Of a stretch of 64,000 nt of DNA, positions 9,432 through 22,229 are shown piece by piece. Each line of letters opens with the position of its first letter. Within the stretch, counting starts at the first letter, position 1. The stretch is from NCBI GenBank assembly GCA_036435485.1, contig CM071596.1, forward strand, positions 137,231,001-137,295,000, written 5' to 3'. Below the pieces are notes generated by a model. That model was given only the letters and a program-made list of their open reading frames with translations. It did no database searches and was not told the origin of the DNA. This DNA comes from Saposhnikovia divaricata (lineage: Eukaryota > Streptophyta > Magnoliopsida > Apiales > Apiaceae). Position numbers and translations under genes: made by a program.

Positions 9432-9849
9432 TTTCAGATGTAGTGATGTAGTAGTCTCGTTGTCCAGTCATGTATGGACGTAGTAGTGCCGGCTTTTGTA
9501 GGGATGGTTTCATTGTACTTATTTTCCCTTTTTGCAGACTAGACAGATAGACAGCATATTTCACTTTTGACTTGTTGTTGTAGTTAGGATGGTTGTACTT
9601 TAAACTATCGTTGTAACTCGGATGTTGTACCTTTTCGGTACCTGGTATATATTTGTTTCACTTTCAGTTATTTCAATCTTGTTGGGATGTGATCACGAGT
9701 TTATTAGCATATGTACTGTTTTCGATTAAGTTGCCATGAGATATAAAACTGTGGGATCCTAAATCCAATCATGTAACGAATTATGCAAGGAAAAATCCTT
9801 TAAAACAGGTAAGTGAACCTAATGTAAAATTTTCCAAATTTTCAATAAA
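9432..9849 (+). other. Spacer between the extra ORF and gag, with splice-like signals
   Basis: There is no open frame. A pyrimidine run ending TTTTTGCAG closes at 9537, and a consensus donor CAG|GTAAGTG lies at 9806/9809, 41 bases before the gag ATG. Together they would delimit a 271-base internal exon. These are matches to plant splice consensus only. Confidence 0.5.
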
Positions 9850-11099
9850 ATGCCTCCAAGACGAATGGGCACTAGGGCTAACCCCCGTGAATCTACTGAC
9901 CAAGAGAGTCACAACCAACATGAGGAAAACCATGAAAATAGTGAAGAACAAGATCAGGACTATAATGAGCAAGAAGATTCCCAGTATGGAGCAGAGGATG
10001 AACCCATGTACTCTGAAGACTTTGAGGGGGAAATAGAGGGTGGAGAAACAGAAGTGGAGCAGGAAGGGGAGAACCAGGGCGGAGACCCCATGGGCCAGTT
10101 TATGGATCTACTTAGGCAGAATTTGAACCAATACCCTCAACCACCACCAGGAAACAACACTTCAGTGGCAAATTCCTTTAGGGCCTTTAAGTCCCTTAAG
10201 CCCCCAGAGTTCTACGGATCGGCTTATCCCGTTGAGGTGAGGTCCTGGATCAAGGAAATGGAAAAATCTTTCGAGATTCTGAGTATCAATGAGGCTCAAA
10301 AGACTGTTTTTGCTACTTACCTACTAAAGGGAGAGGCCAATTATTGGTGGGAAGCCAAGAAGAACATGGAGACTGATGCTGTCGTAACCTGGGAAAGGTT
10401 CAAACAATTATTCCTGGAGAAGTACTTCCCGAAGTTCATGAAAACTCAGATGGAACTTAAGTTTTTGGAACTGAAACAGAACAATATGTCAGTGGCTGAC
10501 TATGAGACCAAATTTACTGAGCTATCGAGATTTGTGCCAGAATTTGTGGATACCGAAGAAAAGAAAGCTAACAGGTTTCAACAAGGGTTGAAACAGTCCA
10601 GAATAGAGTGGCGGTTTTAGAAATTACGGATTATGCCAGCTTGGTGCAAAAGGCCACCATTGTGGAAGCTGGAAGCGATCAGATGCAGAGAGAGAAAGAG
10701 AAGAGGGGATTAAAGAGAAAACATGTCAGTATGGGCGGAGGGTCCGCAGGAGGAAAGCCCCCGAACAAGTTTAATCGAGGAGCAGTCTCTTTACTTTACA
10801 GGGGTATGGGATTCAAACCACCTATGAGCATGAGTGTGAGCCAGGGCGGCCAGCATACAGGAGTGTCCTGTTCCCATCAGTCTAGACCTTCCTTGCCAGC
10901 ATGTGCAACGTGTGGGAAAAGACATTCTGGAGTGTGCAACCAGAAGCAGCCAACCTGTTATAAGTGTGGACGAGTGGGCCACTACTCTAAAACCTGCACT
11001 ACGATTGTCCCTAGTACCAACAAAAGCACCACTTGTTTCCAGTGCGGACAGCTAGGGCACCTGAGGAAGGACTGCCCAAAGAACAAACCAGCAGCATGA
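9850..11099 (+). pseudogene. Element A gag (frameshifted)
   Basis: The first frame (9850-10620) begins MPPRRMGTRANPRE. It has an acidic N-terminus, then the retrotransposon gag domain (about residues 120-250) with FRAFKSLKPPEFYGSAYPVE, LKGEANYWWEAKK and FKQLFLEKYFP. Near 10590-10600 the frame shifts, and the continuation (10608-11099) holds AVLEITDYASLVQKATIVE and two CCHC zinc knuckles, CYKCGRVGHYSKTC and CFQCGQLGHLRKDC, preceded by a CATCGKRHSGVC half-motif. Gag forms the particle and binds genomic RNA through the knuckles. The frame meets TGA at 11097, then continues in the same frame into protease, so gag and pol were probably one polyprotein. Confidence 0.88.
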
Positions 11100-11841
11100 G
11101 GGGCAAGTAGGGCTGCCTCAAATAGGCCACCAACTGCTAGGACTTTTAATATGTCAGTACAAGATGCCGTGAGGGACACGGATGTGATAGCAGGTACATT
11201 TTCTCTCAATTCAGTCAGTTTAATTGTCTTATTTGATTCAGGAGCAACTAAGTCTTTTATATCTAGAGATTTTTGCGCATAAATTGAAACTTAAAACCCA
11301 GCAACTAAGAGATTCCTTACAAGTAGAGATAGCTAATCAGGAAATCGTACCGGTTAATCAAATTCACCCCGACTGTAAACTAGAAATAGGAGGACGATCC
11401 TTCTATGTCGATTTAATTCCTTTTAAGCTAGGGGAATTTGATGTCATTTTGGGTATGGATTGGTTGTCTCGCAATAATGCGCAGATAGATTGTAAAGGGA
11501 AAAAGGTTAAGTTGAAAACCCCAGGGAAGAAAAAAATAGTGTTTAAGGGGATGCGACAGACCCAGAAAATTCTGACCATGGCGCAAACAAAGAGATTGTT
11601 ACGAAAAGGGAACGAGGCTTATTTAGCCTACGTTATAGACACTCAGAAGGAAGCGCCAGGATTGCAAGACATTCCGGTAGTTAATGAGTTCGAGGACGTG
11701 TTCCCACAAGATCTTTCCAAACTACCACCTGAAAGGGTAATTGAGTTTGCCATCGAGTTAGCCCCGGGGACGGCGCCGGTCTCGAAGGCCCCGTACCGAT
11801 TAGCCCCAGTAGAAATGAAGGAGCTAGCTAAACAGTTATAG
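11100..11841 (+). pseudogene. Element A protease region and start of RT
   Basis: The retroviral-type aspartic protease is recognisable from LFDSGATKSFIS, with the catalytic Asp-Ser-Gly at 11235-11243, and a later DVILGMDWLSR block. It processes the polyprotein inside the particle. One extra T in the run 11271-11274 shifts the frame just after the active site; the second frame continues to 11841. There it ends with TAG where glutamine (CAG) is expected, next to the conserved KAPYRLAPVEMKEL lead-in to RT. Confidence 0.85.
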
Positions 11842-13040
11842 GAATTGTTGGATAAGGGCATGATAAGGCCCAGTGTGTCGCCTTGGGGCGCACCAGTGTT
11901 GTTCGTTAAGAAAAAGGATGGGAGTATGAGGTTATGCATCGACTACAGAGAGTTGAACAAGCTAACCATAAAGAATAAGTATCCATTACCCAGGATAGAC
12001 GATTTGTTTGACCAGCTAAGAGGCGCTGAATACTTCTCTAAGATTGACCAGAGAACGGGATATCACTAACTGAAGATCAAACCTGAAGATATCCCGAAGA
12101 CTGCATTCCGTACCAGATATGGACATTATGAGTTCTTGGTAATGTCATTTGGATTGACCAACGCCCCAGCAGCATTCATGGACCTAATGAATAGAGTGTT
12201 CAAGGAATATTTGGACAAATTTGTCATAGTCTTCATTGATGATATTCTCATCTACTCAAAGACAGAGGCAGAACACGCTGAACATTTAAGGATAACTTTA
12301 GAAATACTCAGGAAAGAGCAGTTATATGCCAAGTTCTCCAAGTGTGAGTTTTGGAAAAATGAAGTACAATTCTTAGGGCACGTAATCAATAGAGAAGGAG
12401 TGTTGGTTGACCCCTCCAAGATAGAAGCAATTTCAAACTAGGAACGACCACCTACTCCAACCGAGGTGAGGAGTTTCATCGGACTGGCCGGATATTACAG
12501 AAGATTTGTCCAAGACTTTGCGAAAATCGTAGCTCCATTAACTCGACTTACCCGTAAAACCGAGAAATTTGAATGGACTGAAAAATGTGAGAAGAGTTTC
12601 CAAGAGGTAAAGAAGAGGTTGGTGACAGCCCCAGTGCTGGCATTACCTGATGGAAAAGGAGATTTCGTGATTTACAGTGATGCTTCGCATAAAGGACTGG
12701 GATGCGTGCTTATACAGCACGGCAAGGTAATAGCATATGCGTCTAGGCAATTGAAGGATTATGAGGTCAGATATCCCACGCATGATCTAGAACTAGCAGC
12801 CATAGTCTTCGCTCTAAAGATTTGGAGACACTACTTGTATGGGGAAAAGTGCGAGATTTACATTGACCATAAGAGCCTCAAGTACATTTTCACTCAGAAA
12901 GAGCTTAACATGCGCCAGAGGAGATGGTTAGAGTTAATCAAGGATTACGACTATGAAATTCGTTATCACCCGGGCAAAGCCAACGTGGTGGTTGATGCCC
13001 TTAGTAGGAAAGAGAAGCTCAAGATGATAACTTCAGAGGA
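11842..13040 (+). pseudogene. Element A reverse transcriptase and RNase H
   Basis: RT motifs in order are RPSVSPWGAPVLFVKKKDG, CIDYRELNKLT, FSKIDQRTGYH, FGLTNAPAAFMDLMN and the active-site FIDDILIYSK (12235 onward). RNase H follows with YSDASHKGLG, ASRQLKDYE, THDLELAA and a final DALSRK. Three stops interrupt RT: TAG at 11839, TAA at 12067 (glutamine expected) and TAG at 12439 (tryptophan expected). RT and RNase H turn the RNA into double-stranded DNA. The catalytic Asp pair is intact, but no full product can be made. Confidence 0.9.
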
Positions 13041-14568
13041 AGAGCTAGTGAAAGATTTTGAGAAGTTGGAAATTGAGGTTAAGTTACCTGGAGAGGGCCA
13101 AGAAAAGTTGATGGAAATTAGAATCCAACCTCTATTGTTAGAAAAGATTAGACTGTGCCAAGAACGGATAATGGAGGAAGAAGAGAACTCCACGGAAGAG
13201 ATAATGACCGGGGAGGAAATTAAGTGTGAAAGAGACAAGGAAGGGATCATGAGGTACACGTACAAGATATGGATCCCAAACGTTCAGGAACTCAAGGATG
13301 AGATTTTAAACGAGGCACACAACTCAAGATACTCGGTGCACCCCGGTAGCACCAAAATGTATATGGATTTGAAGGAGTACTACTGGTGGCCCAATATGAA
13401 AAAGGAAGTAGCAGAGTGGGTAAGCAGATGCTTGACCTGCCAGCGAGTGAAAGCAGAGCACCAGAAGCCCAGCAGACTTCTACACCTCTTAGAGATTCCA
13501 GAATGGAAACGGGAACACATAGCCATGGATTTCGTAGTAGGTTTACCAAGAACCAAGGCTAATCATGATGCCATATGGGTAATTGTAGATCGACTGACGA
13601 AGTTAGCTCACTTTCTCCCGATCAACGAAAGATACACGGTCGACAGACTAGTGGATATTTACTTAAAAGAGATAGTTGCGTGACATGGAGTCCCAGTCAC
13701 AATAGTATCCGATCGAGATCCTAGATTTAACTCCAGGTTTTGGAGAAGTTTTAAAGAATGTGTAGGGACCCGGCTGAACATGAGCACAGCCTACCACCCC
13801 CAAACAGATGGGCAAAGTGAAAGGACCATCCAAACGCTAGAGGATATGTTGAGAGTCTGCACGATAGACTTCAAAGGAAATTGGGATGATCACTTGCCAT
13901 TGATCGAGTTTTCCTACAATAACAGTTTCCATTCGAGTATAGGAATGCCACCTTATGAGGCCCTTTATGGAAGGAAATGTCGATCTCCCTTGTATTGGGA
14001 TGAAGTTGGAGAGCGAAAGATGCTCGAGCCCGAAGTGGTCCAACAAACTAAAGATGCAGTAGATCTAATCAGAGGATGGTTGGTAGCAGCCCAGGATCGA
14101 CAAAAGAAATATGCCGACTTAGCTCGGAAAGGCAAAGAATACGAATTAGGAGACCTAGTGTTCTTAAAAGTGTCACCTTGGAAAGGTTTAATGAGATTTG
14201 GAAAGAAAGGGAAGCTGAGTCCCAGATACATTGGACCATTTGAGATCTTAAGAAGGATTGGGGAACTAGCTTATGAACTGGCATTGCCCCCAAATCTACA
14301 GCAGGTGCACAATGTGTTCCATGTTTCGATGCTGAGGAAGTATAACCCGGATGCCAAGCACATTTTAGAGCATGAGCAAGTGGACATGCAACCAGACTTG
14401 ACCTATGTAGAGCAACCTGTGGAAATCATAGACCGGAAAGAACAAGTGCTCTGAAACAAGGTCATTCAGCTAGTCAGAGTTTTGTGGCAGAACCACAATG
14501 TAGAAGAATCAACTTGGGAACTTGAAAGCGCAATGCAAGAGAAGTACCCCCACTTGTTTTCAAACTGA
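13041..14568 (+). pseudogene. Element A integrase with C-terminal chromodomain
   Basis: The HHCC-type N-terminal region shows VHPGSTKMYMDLKEYYWW...CLTCQRVKAEH. The DDE core has MDFV, SDRD and SERT as the catalytic positions. The C-terminal LKVSPWKGLMRFGKKGKLSP and YIGPFEI blocks and HNVFHVSMLR follow. The chromodomain starts near EQPVEIIDRKEQVL and ends WELESAMQEKYPHLF before the TGA at 14566. Premature TGA codons at 13681 and 14452 both sit where CGA is expected. The chromodomain in this clade is thought to steer integration to heterochromatin marked by histone methylation, which fits a nested heterochromatic setting. Confidence 0.9.
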
Positions 14569-14587
14569 TTCCGGGACGGAATCCTTT

Positions 14588-14601
14588 TAAGGAGGGGAGA
14601 C
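14588..14601 (+). promoter_or_regulatory. Polypurine tract of element A
   Basis: TAAGGAGGGGAGAC directly precedes the 3' LTR and would prime plus-strand DNA synthesis. An almost identical tract ends element C. Confidence 0.85.
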
Positions 14602-17600
14602 TGTAAGAACCCAGATTTTGGGTAGAATTAAAACTTTTATTTATTTAATGATGTAAGAATGAATAGTGGTTACGGCTACAATGTAATAGTTGATATTTTG
14701 AAGGAACGAATGGAATTCGACTTTATTATTTCTATGTCTTAAACAATGCTAATGATTGACAACATAGGTAAGAATAATCTATCTCCTAGGGGAATAAGGT
14801 ATGACAATTCCAAGCAGGAGAATATTCTCATGTCATCCAGATCGATAACGATTAATCCAGTGGTTCCGTAAAAAGGTTAAGGAACGATCGAAAGAGAATA
14901 CGGACAATTGTACAACCCTAAGAGAATAAGTAAAGAATAAAGAATGAATAGAATTTTTGGTGGAATTAAGAATAATATGAGACGACACTATATAGAATTA
15001 TTCAGAACGGATTTCCGAGTTCGTATTAGTGATCCAGGGGGAAAATAAGTGTATGTAAAAGCTGTCGGATTCTGAAAAACTGCACTTTTATTTTCTCTGA
15101 GAGTTCCCTGGACACTGATATCCTTAAGGATTTAACGAATGGATTTAAGGAATATAAATTGGAAAGATAGAAAGAAAGATGGAGAATGATAGTATTAATA
15201 TTAAGAGGATTCCCGGTAAACCCTAATTAGAAATTCGTGAAATATTCCTACGAACGATCAATCGAAACGAGCAATGACCAGACACAGAATCAAGCAGGGA
15301 AAGCAAGATACATGCATGAGCAAGTGATAAATATCTAGTAACTAGCAAGTAACTAGATTAATTAGAATACAACTAGTACTTAAAAATCAAAACTCTTGGT
15401 TAGCTTTCCACCATGCAAAACACAACACTTGTCCATCCATTTCATTATCCTATACATCATCACTTTATTAAAGTGGCTTTTGGATGAGAGACTAGTTAAA
15501 CCTCATCTTAATAATTCACTTTATCATACAACCAAGCAAAGAACCAAGGCAAAAACTCTCTCCCCCCTTTCATGTATTCCATTCGACCAAAGCAAGAAAT
15601 TCCAAAACCAAAATCCAACTTCCAACCATTTTTTGTTCTTGAAATTTATATGGTTATTCCTATATTTCATAAAACTAATCTCCATGAAATCTTAGATCCA
15701 AACTCCTTTGTTTCCATTTTCAAATAAATTATACAAGAGGAGCATGAATTGTGTTCTTCAAGATCTAACTTGTTTTTTTCTTGTTTTCATGGTTAATCTA
15801 GCAAGCTTAAGCACTCCTAAGGATCATACAAGGCTTAGTAAGGCTATATCATACTCTAAGGAAGGTATAAGACTTGAAAACCCTTGGTGATATTTTGAGA
15901 TTTTATGGATGATTTAGTGTTAGTATGTTATGATATGTTTAGATCCATGTTATTAGTTGATTATGGTTGTGATTTGGTTTATGAACCATGAGATGGTTGA
16001 TATGAGATGTTGTTAGACTAGTCATGATGTTTATCATGTGTTGGAATGGTTGATTTGATCATGGTGTGATCGTGATAAAGTGTAAAAACTTTGGAAAATG
16101 AGTAAATATAGCCGTTATAATGTCCGATTTTACAATATCATGTTTTGTATGCCATTTTTCGTGTCAAAACCCTACTGTCCAGAAACTTTTTCTGCCATGA
16201 TTAGATAGATTATGTTATGATCTTCGTTTTGATATAAAGAACGTGTGAAACGGACTTACGGTTTAGGAGTTACGGCCGGTTTACTAAAAGTAGTTCGAAA
16301 CCGTAAACGAGAATTCGTAACTGAAATTGAACCCTCGTAAAATACGTAAGTCAGTGGAGAATCTTGGTAATTAAATACTAGAGGTAAAAAGGAAGGTGTG
16401 AGAGAAAACCTCATGTGAATCGGATCGTTTTTCGATTTTATAAAAATGTTGGAATCTAGGTTAAACGCGAACGAACCCCTTAAAAGTATAACTTTGGTTA
16501 TAACTTAGAAAACGAGCGATAAAACTCGAGATATAATCTAGGTTCGTAATCGATCGAATTTAGAACTTATACGACTAAAGTATACACTAAGTGTGAGTAC
16601 GATGACATGTCTTAATGACGAACAAATGTCGAATCGTATCGGTAATAAAAAGAGTTACACTAAAAGGGGTATAACGAGATAATTCGAAAACATGTTTCGA
16701 CTTAAGTTAATACTTAACCTTTTTAAAAAGTGTTAAGCGATTAATCTCGATTCTCTTGACTATTTATAGATCGCCGAGCTAACCCGGGATACCCTACCAC
16801 TACCCCTACTCGTGCTCAATTACCAGGCAAGTTTCAACTTTCCCTTTTTAGGCTGTTGTTGTGAATATATATGCTTTCTGTTACACATATGCCATAGCAT
16901 GCATGCCTACTTTCAAGTCATATTGATATACTTGTTCCCTGATTGTTCTTTGGCTAATAAGTAGATAGATAATATATCGATTATAAGCCGGATGTTGTTA
17001 AGACCCTTAGAGAAGGGCATATGAATCCTATTTGTTGAATATAGGCCGGGAGTCAGTACTACTTGATATATCGTAATTCCTTGCGAGGGAAATATTTAAG
17101 TAAATAATTTCCATTATTTGATTGACGAATATTATTTGAATATTAGCCCGAGACTATTTAATTAATGATCATTACTTCAAATATTTATTTGAACGTTATC
17201 TATCCAATGAATATTATTTTTCAATATTCATTCAAAGACGAACCATTTATCGAATATTATTTCAAATATTTCATTAAAATCTTCGATGATTAAATAAATA
17301 TCATTCGGACATTCATTTAGAACATCATGTATTAAGGGAATATTATTCTCGAATATTCCTTTAAGGTTTGACTTATTAAATGAATATTATTTTTGAATAT
17401 TAATTTGAAGTCTTATTTACTTAACGAATATTATTCCAAACATTCCTTTCAAAATTATTTATTAAATGAATATTATTTTAATATACATTTAAGTAATTAT
17501 TTATTCAATAAATATTTTCTTAATATTCCTTCAAGGATTATTTTGAGAAATACTCTGATTAAAAATATTCTTTCATTCATTAAATACTTCCGACTCAATA

Positions 17601-19065
17601 AATATTCTATAAATATTTATTCAATACTTGGAAACAACTTCAATGTTGTTTATTATTCTTCAAAAATTGTCTTCGACCTTCGATCATTCTGAAAATTCTT
17701 CGGAGTCATACGATTAATATTATATTAAGAAAGGTCCTCAAGATTCCATTCTTCACTCGAATCTATCTCTTAAATTATAAGGGAACCTTACTTGAAAAAG
17801 GTTCTTTATCTTGTCGATTTCCCGATCATAATATATCCTTTTCACTCGCAACTTGGTTGCTATGGACTCATTAAGTCCGTGTGTACCTTCTCATCATTCG
17901 AGGGGTAAAATTGTTAGAACAAGTTGATATCCATTAACAAGCAAAAGCTTGGGAAATGTTGGTGAGTTTTCCTTTCCAACTAGATACGACTACTTTGTGG
18001 AATCTTATCAACAAGTATTTCACTTTGGGAAGGGAGGACAAACTCTACGTTTCAATGCTGTGGATTTATTCGAACTAGGAGTCGTGTGTAAGAGGCCGAG
18101 TCGCGCGGTCCATCACAAGGCCTAATCATTGGCCAGGGAGTTACTATTAAAGGCAATCTACAAGTGGAGCCGTCAGTTCTTCCTTCTACCGGTAGTAAAC
18201 TATATTGGGCTGTACCATCCCCGACTGATCATCAGGGAGTGGGACAGCTGGCGCGTGATAACTCCAGTATTGGTTCATCTCCCAAATTGGGAATTCCCTG
18301 CAACATGTATCGAAGAGACTTCTTTCAGGTTGACGGTGTCTTCCGCAACACGTATCGAAGAGACTTCTTTCAGGTTGTAGGACTTCAAAAAATGTTAATA
18401 ACTGGAATTGCAATATTTTCCTTGCAAGTTCCTCTTTATATGATAAATGATAATATCTTGGTTATTTTTACTTAGCAGATATTTCCACAAAATAAACGAT
18501 TTAAGTTACCTTGTAACTTCATCGTTCATATTATAATGGCACCAACTTCGTTAATGCATGGCATATGGAAATAATGATATTTCGAACTGTTATATACTAT
18601 CACTGTCCTGTTATATATTTTATTGGTGGGCTATTGCTCACCCTTGCTTATTTATCATGTCACAACAACAGCTAGGATAGATGGCTCGCGTCAGGCGCAC
18701 TCGGCGCAAGTGGGTTACCCGACCCACCGGACTCCCCGCTGAGATGCTAGCCGCCATTACTGAGGTAGAAAAGTTAGACAGCTTTTGTTTCCTGTTTAAC
18801 TATATGTATAATTAATGTAATCAACGGCAAAACTTTTAAACTTATGATGTTATCCTTTTGGATTGTAATAACTTTTATTCGTAAACCCTTTTATGTAAGA
18901 CTTATTTCAATTTCATCTCTGGGACTATAACTATGTCTATGTGAGTGGATATTATTGTGGGGTCATAGCATGCTACTTATTGATTTTGGACTCAAGTCAA
19001 GTATTATGTATGAGTTATGAGACCGTAACGACCCGATCCCGGACCCCGGATCTGGGGGTGTTACA
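14602..19065 (+). repeat. 3' LTR of element A (4464 bp)
   Basis: This is collinear with 3884-8380. It carries the core promoter copy at 16761, the palindromic array at about 17090-17670, the CTACCGGTAG block at 18186 and a nonsense-mutated copy of the small basic ORF at 18657. It ends GGGGGTGTTACA and is followed by GTTCA, after which element B resumes. Confidence 0.92.
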
Positions 19066-19070
19066 GTTCA

Positions 19071-20833
19071 AACTCTGAGCAGTCAAATTCAGAGGGAGCC
19101 TCAGAAAACGAAGAAAGACAACAAGAAAATCAGGAGAACATGGATCAAGGGGGAGGATCACATACTGATAGAAGCCATTTGCCTTCTGCTAGGAAATGGA
19201 CAAAATCACATACACCTGATTGAATTATTGGAGATCCAGATGCAACAGTAAGGACAAGAAGTGCTACAGCAAGTGAATGTCTGTTTCATGCATTCTTGTC
19301 TAAGAATGAACCAAAGAAGATAGAAGAAGCTCTTCAAGATACTGATTGGATAACAGCAATGCAGGAGGAGTTAAATGAATTTGAAAGAAATGAAGTATGG
19401 ACCCTTGTACCTAGACCAAAGAATAGACCTGTTGTTGGTACTAGATGGGTTTTCAGAAACAAAACTGACAGTGAGGCAGTTGTTACAAGGAACAAGGCTA
19501 GACTTGTGGCAAAAGGCTATTCACAGCAGGAAGGAATAGACTATGATGAAACTTTTGCTCCAGTTGCAAGATTGGAGGCAATAAGAATTTTTCTAGCATA
19601 TGTCTCTCACAAGAAATTCAAGGTATTTCAGATGGATGTGAAAAGTGCTTTTTTGAATGGGAAGCTTGAAGAAGAAGTGTTTGTTGAACAACCACCAGGT
19701 TTTGTGGACCCAAAATATCCAGACTATGTCTACAGGCTGGATAAGGCATTCTATGGACTCAAGCAGGCACTAAGAGCATGGTATGAAACTCTTGCTCAAT
19801 TTCTTTTAGAAAGTGTGTTCAACAGAGGTGAAATTGATAAAACATCGTTCTATTTTAACTATGGTGATGACTTGCTTTTAGTTCAGATATATGTTGATGA
19901 CATAATTTTTGGGTCTACTAATGATAAACTCTGTAAAAAGTTTGCCAAGCTCATGCAGTCCAGGTATCAAATGAGCATGATGGGAGAGCTTAGCTATTTT
20001 CTAGGGCTACAGGTGAAGCAAACAGATGATGGGATTTTCATAAATCAAGCAAAATATACTAGAAATCGTCTCAAGAAATTTGGTATGCTTGACTGCTCAT
20101 CTGCATCAACTTCCATGGCAACAGCAACAAAGTTGGACAAAGACACAGGAGCTTCAGTAGATATGACAAACTACAGAGGCATGATAGGGTCTCTTCTTTA
20201 TCTAACAGCTAGCAGGCCTGATATTATGTATGCAACTTGTCTCTGTGCAAGGTTTCACGCAGATCCCAGAGAACCACATCTAACAGCTGTGAAGAGGATT
20301 TTTAAGTATCTCAAGGAACCATAACCTTAGGTCTGTGGTATCCTAGAGAATCAGATTTCAAACTACTTGGTTACTCTGATGCAGACTTTGCAGGCTGCAA
20401 GATAGACAGAAAAAGCACCAGTGGAAGTTGTCAATTTCTGGGTGATAGACTTGTTTCTTGGTACAACAAGAAACAGAAATCAATTTCAACATCTACAGCT
20501 GAAGCAGAGTATATTGCTGCTGGTAGCTATTGTGCACAGATTCTGTGGATGAAGAATCAATTGCTGGATTATGGATTGAGGTACAGTAAAATACCTATTT
20601 ACCGTGATAATCAAAGTGCTATTACTATGACAGGTAATCCAGTACAACATTCAATGACCAAGCACATCAGCATAAGGTACCACTTTATCAGAGAACATGT
20701 AGAGGAAGGGAATATTGAGCTTCATTTTGTGTCTACAGAACAACAGCTTGCAGATATCTTCACCAAGCCGTTGAGTGAAGCTGTATTTACAAGGCTGGTA
20801 AATGAACTAGGAATGGTCTCTGGTTTGGACTAG
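19071..20833 (+). pseudogene. Element B reverse transcriptase and RNase H (copia)
   Basis: The frame resumes exactly where 3883 stopped (acidic NSEQSNSE linker). A TGA follows near 19220. The main RT frame (to 20324) has WITAMQEELNEFERNEVW, GTRWVFRNK, ARLVAKGYSQQEGIDYDETF, FQMDVKSAFLNG, the active-site IYVDDIIFGS and FLGLQVKQTDDGIF. Near 20312-20318 one G is missing (AAGGAACC), so LKG becomes a stop at 20322. RNase H continues in another frame with GYSDADFAG, STAEAEYIAAG, DNQSAITMTGNPVQHS and DIFTKPLSEAVF, ending at TAG 20831. The sequence fits the SIRE clade. Confidence 0.88.
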
Positions 20834-22229
20834 AGATATTGGTTAGACTCAAAATTTTACTTATGTAATGTGTTCCTCATAATTCTGTGGTATGTTAACT
20901 GCTATGTGAACTCTGTTGTTAAACTCTGCTATGCAAACTCTGTTCATTAACTGTTAAGCTCTGTTAGCATGCTCTATAGGTCATACACTGTTGACATGTT
21001 GGATAAACTCTGAGAAACTCTGATAATGTTTTTGTCTGAATGTTAACACCAATGAAGAAATTTTTATGAAGCATGATTCTCAGTAATTAATCATGAATCC
21101 TTCTAAGTTATTTGTGATCTAATCTTAGATTGTGCAGAAAATTAACACAGAATGATACTGTTTCATATTTATAGCATCTCTTAGTTTATTTATCCTAAAC
21201 TCTGAGTCTGTAAATACTGTCTGCATTACCTCTCATGAATAATTTCTGATGTTAATGAGCTCTAAACTCTGTTAAGTTAGATTCTGTTATTAGTCTACCC
21301 CCAAAGCAAATGTATATAGGTTTCTAAAATTCTTTTGAGATTATGTTGGTGTCTAGGACGACCCAGGAACATGCTGGTATATAGTAAGGGCTAAAATTCT
21401 CTAATTTTTGGTGACTAGTCAAAGACTAGGAAGATCCAGGAACTTATCAACATGATAAGGGCTAAAATTATAGGATTTTTGGTGACTAGTTCCAACCTCT
21501 GATTACTGGAATGAATAGAATAAAAAAAAAGGCGGGGTATAAGTTAATTAAATGTTACTGTATATAAATTGTTTACTACAGAGTTTAGCATTCATCATAA
21601 ATTCAGTGTTTACTATGAGAGTTTGTGCATTAAGTGTTTACTGATTTACTTTTTGGATTTTATGAAAAATTAGATGCTCTAAAAATTGAATTGGTAAACT
21701 CTGCTATACACACACATATATTCACACCTGTGCAGTTTTTGAAAGGATTATGGTAATGAAGTTGGAGAATTGACAAACGTTGATGAATTTTGTCTAATAC
21801 TCTGAGGTACATTTTATTTCAGATAATTTATATACTTGGGGTAAAAAGAGTTTTTGAAAAATGAAATAAATTATTGCCAACTGTTAATGAGTGTTGGAGT
21901 GGTAAAGTGTGTTGGTAATGGGAGAGAAATTAGCAGTAATTATTGCTATAGTTACTGAACGTGCATAGTTGTTTCATTATATATGTGCCACGTGTCCCAC
22001 TCACCCACTAATGTGTCCCACTTGCACATTAATTGAGTAATTGGTTGAGTGTATTAATGTTAAAACGATTGAGTTTTACTTTTTCATTACAACTCTAATC
22101 ATTTTAACTTACACGGTCATTTTCTTTGCACACAACCCACTTACAGTCACTTGTTATCTCAATTGCACATTTTCACAAACACCTTTTCTACATATCTTTT
22201 TCACTCATATTTTCTTCTCAAATCAATTC
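20834..22229 (+). other. Non-coding spacer of element B, rich in AACTCTG
   Basis: 1.4 kb without a supported frame separates pol from the extra 3' ORF. It carries at least eight exact copies of AACTCTG, and two imperfect ~65-bp direct repeats at 21357-21424 and 21430-21492 that share AAGGGCTAAAAT...TTTTTGGTGACTAGT. A stretch with CACACACATATATTCACACC lies near 21708. How the following ORF would be expressed is unclear; a spliced RNA is the usual suggestion for 3' ORFs of this lineage. Confidence 0.6.

Larger units (their letters stand above)
3884..19065 (+). mobile_element. Element A: 15.2-kb Tekay-type chromovirus (Ty3/gypsy)
   Basis: Two same-strand LTRs (4497 and 4464 bp) both begin TGTAAGAACCCAGATTTTGG and end GTGTTACA. 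They enclose a TGGTATCAGAGC primer-binding site, an extra acidic ORF, gag, protease, RT, RNase H, integrase with a C-terminal chromodomain, and a polypurine tract. Target duplications are ATTCA (3879-3883) and GTTCA (19066-19070), with one mismatch. The LTRs agree at roughly 97% over the first 200 bases by eye, so insertion is fairly old. The order RT-RNase H-integrase-chromodomain and the very long LTRs fit the Tekay/Del clade. At least six premature stops and two frameshifts make it non-functional. Confidence 0.9.
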
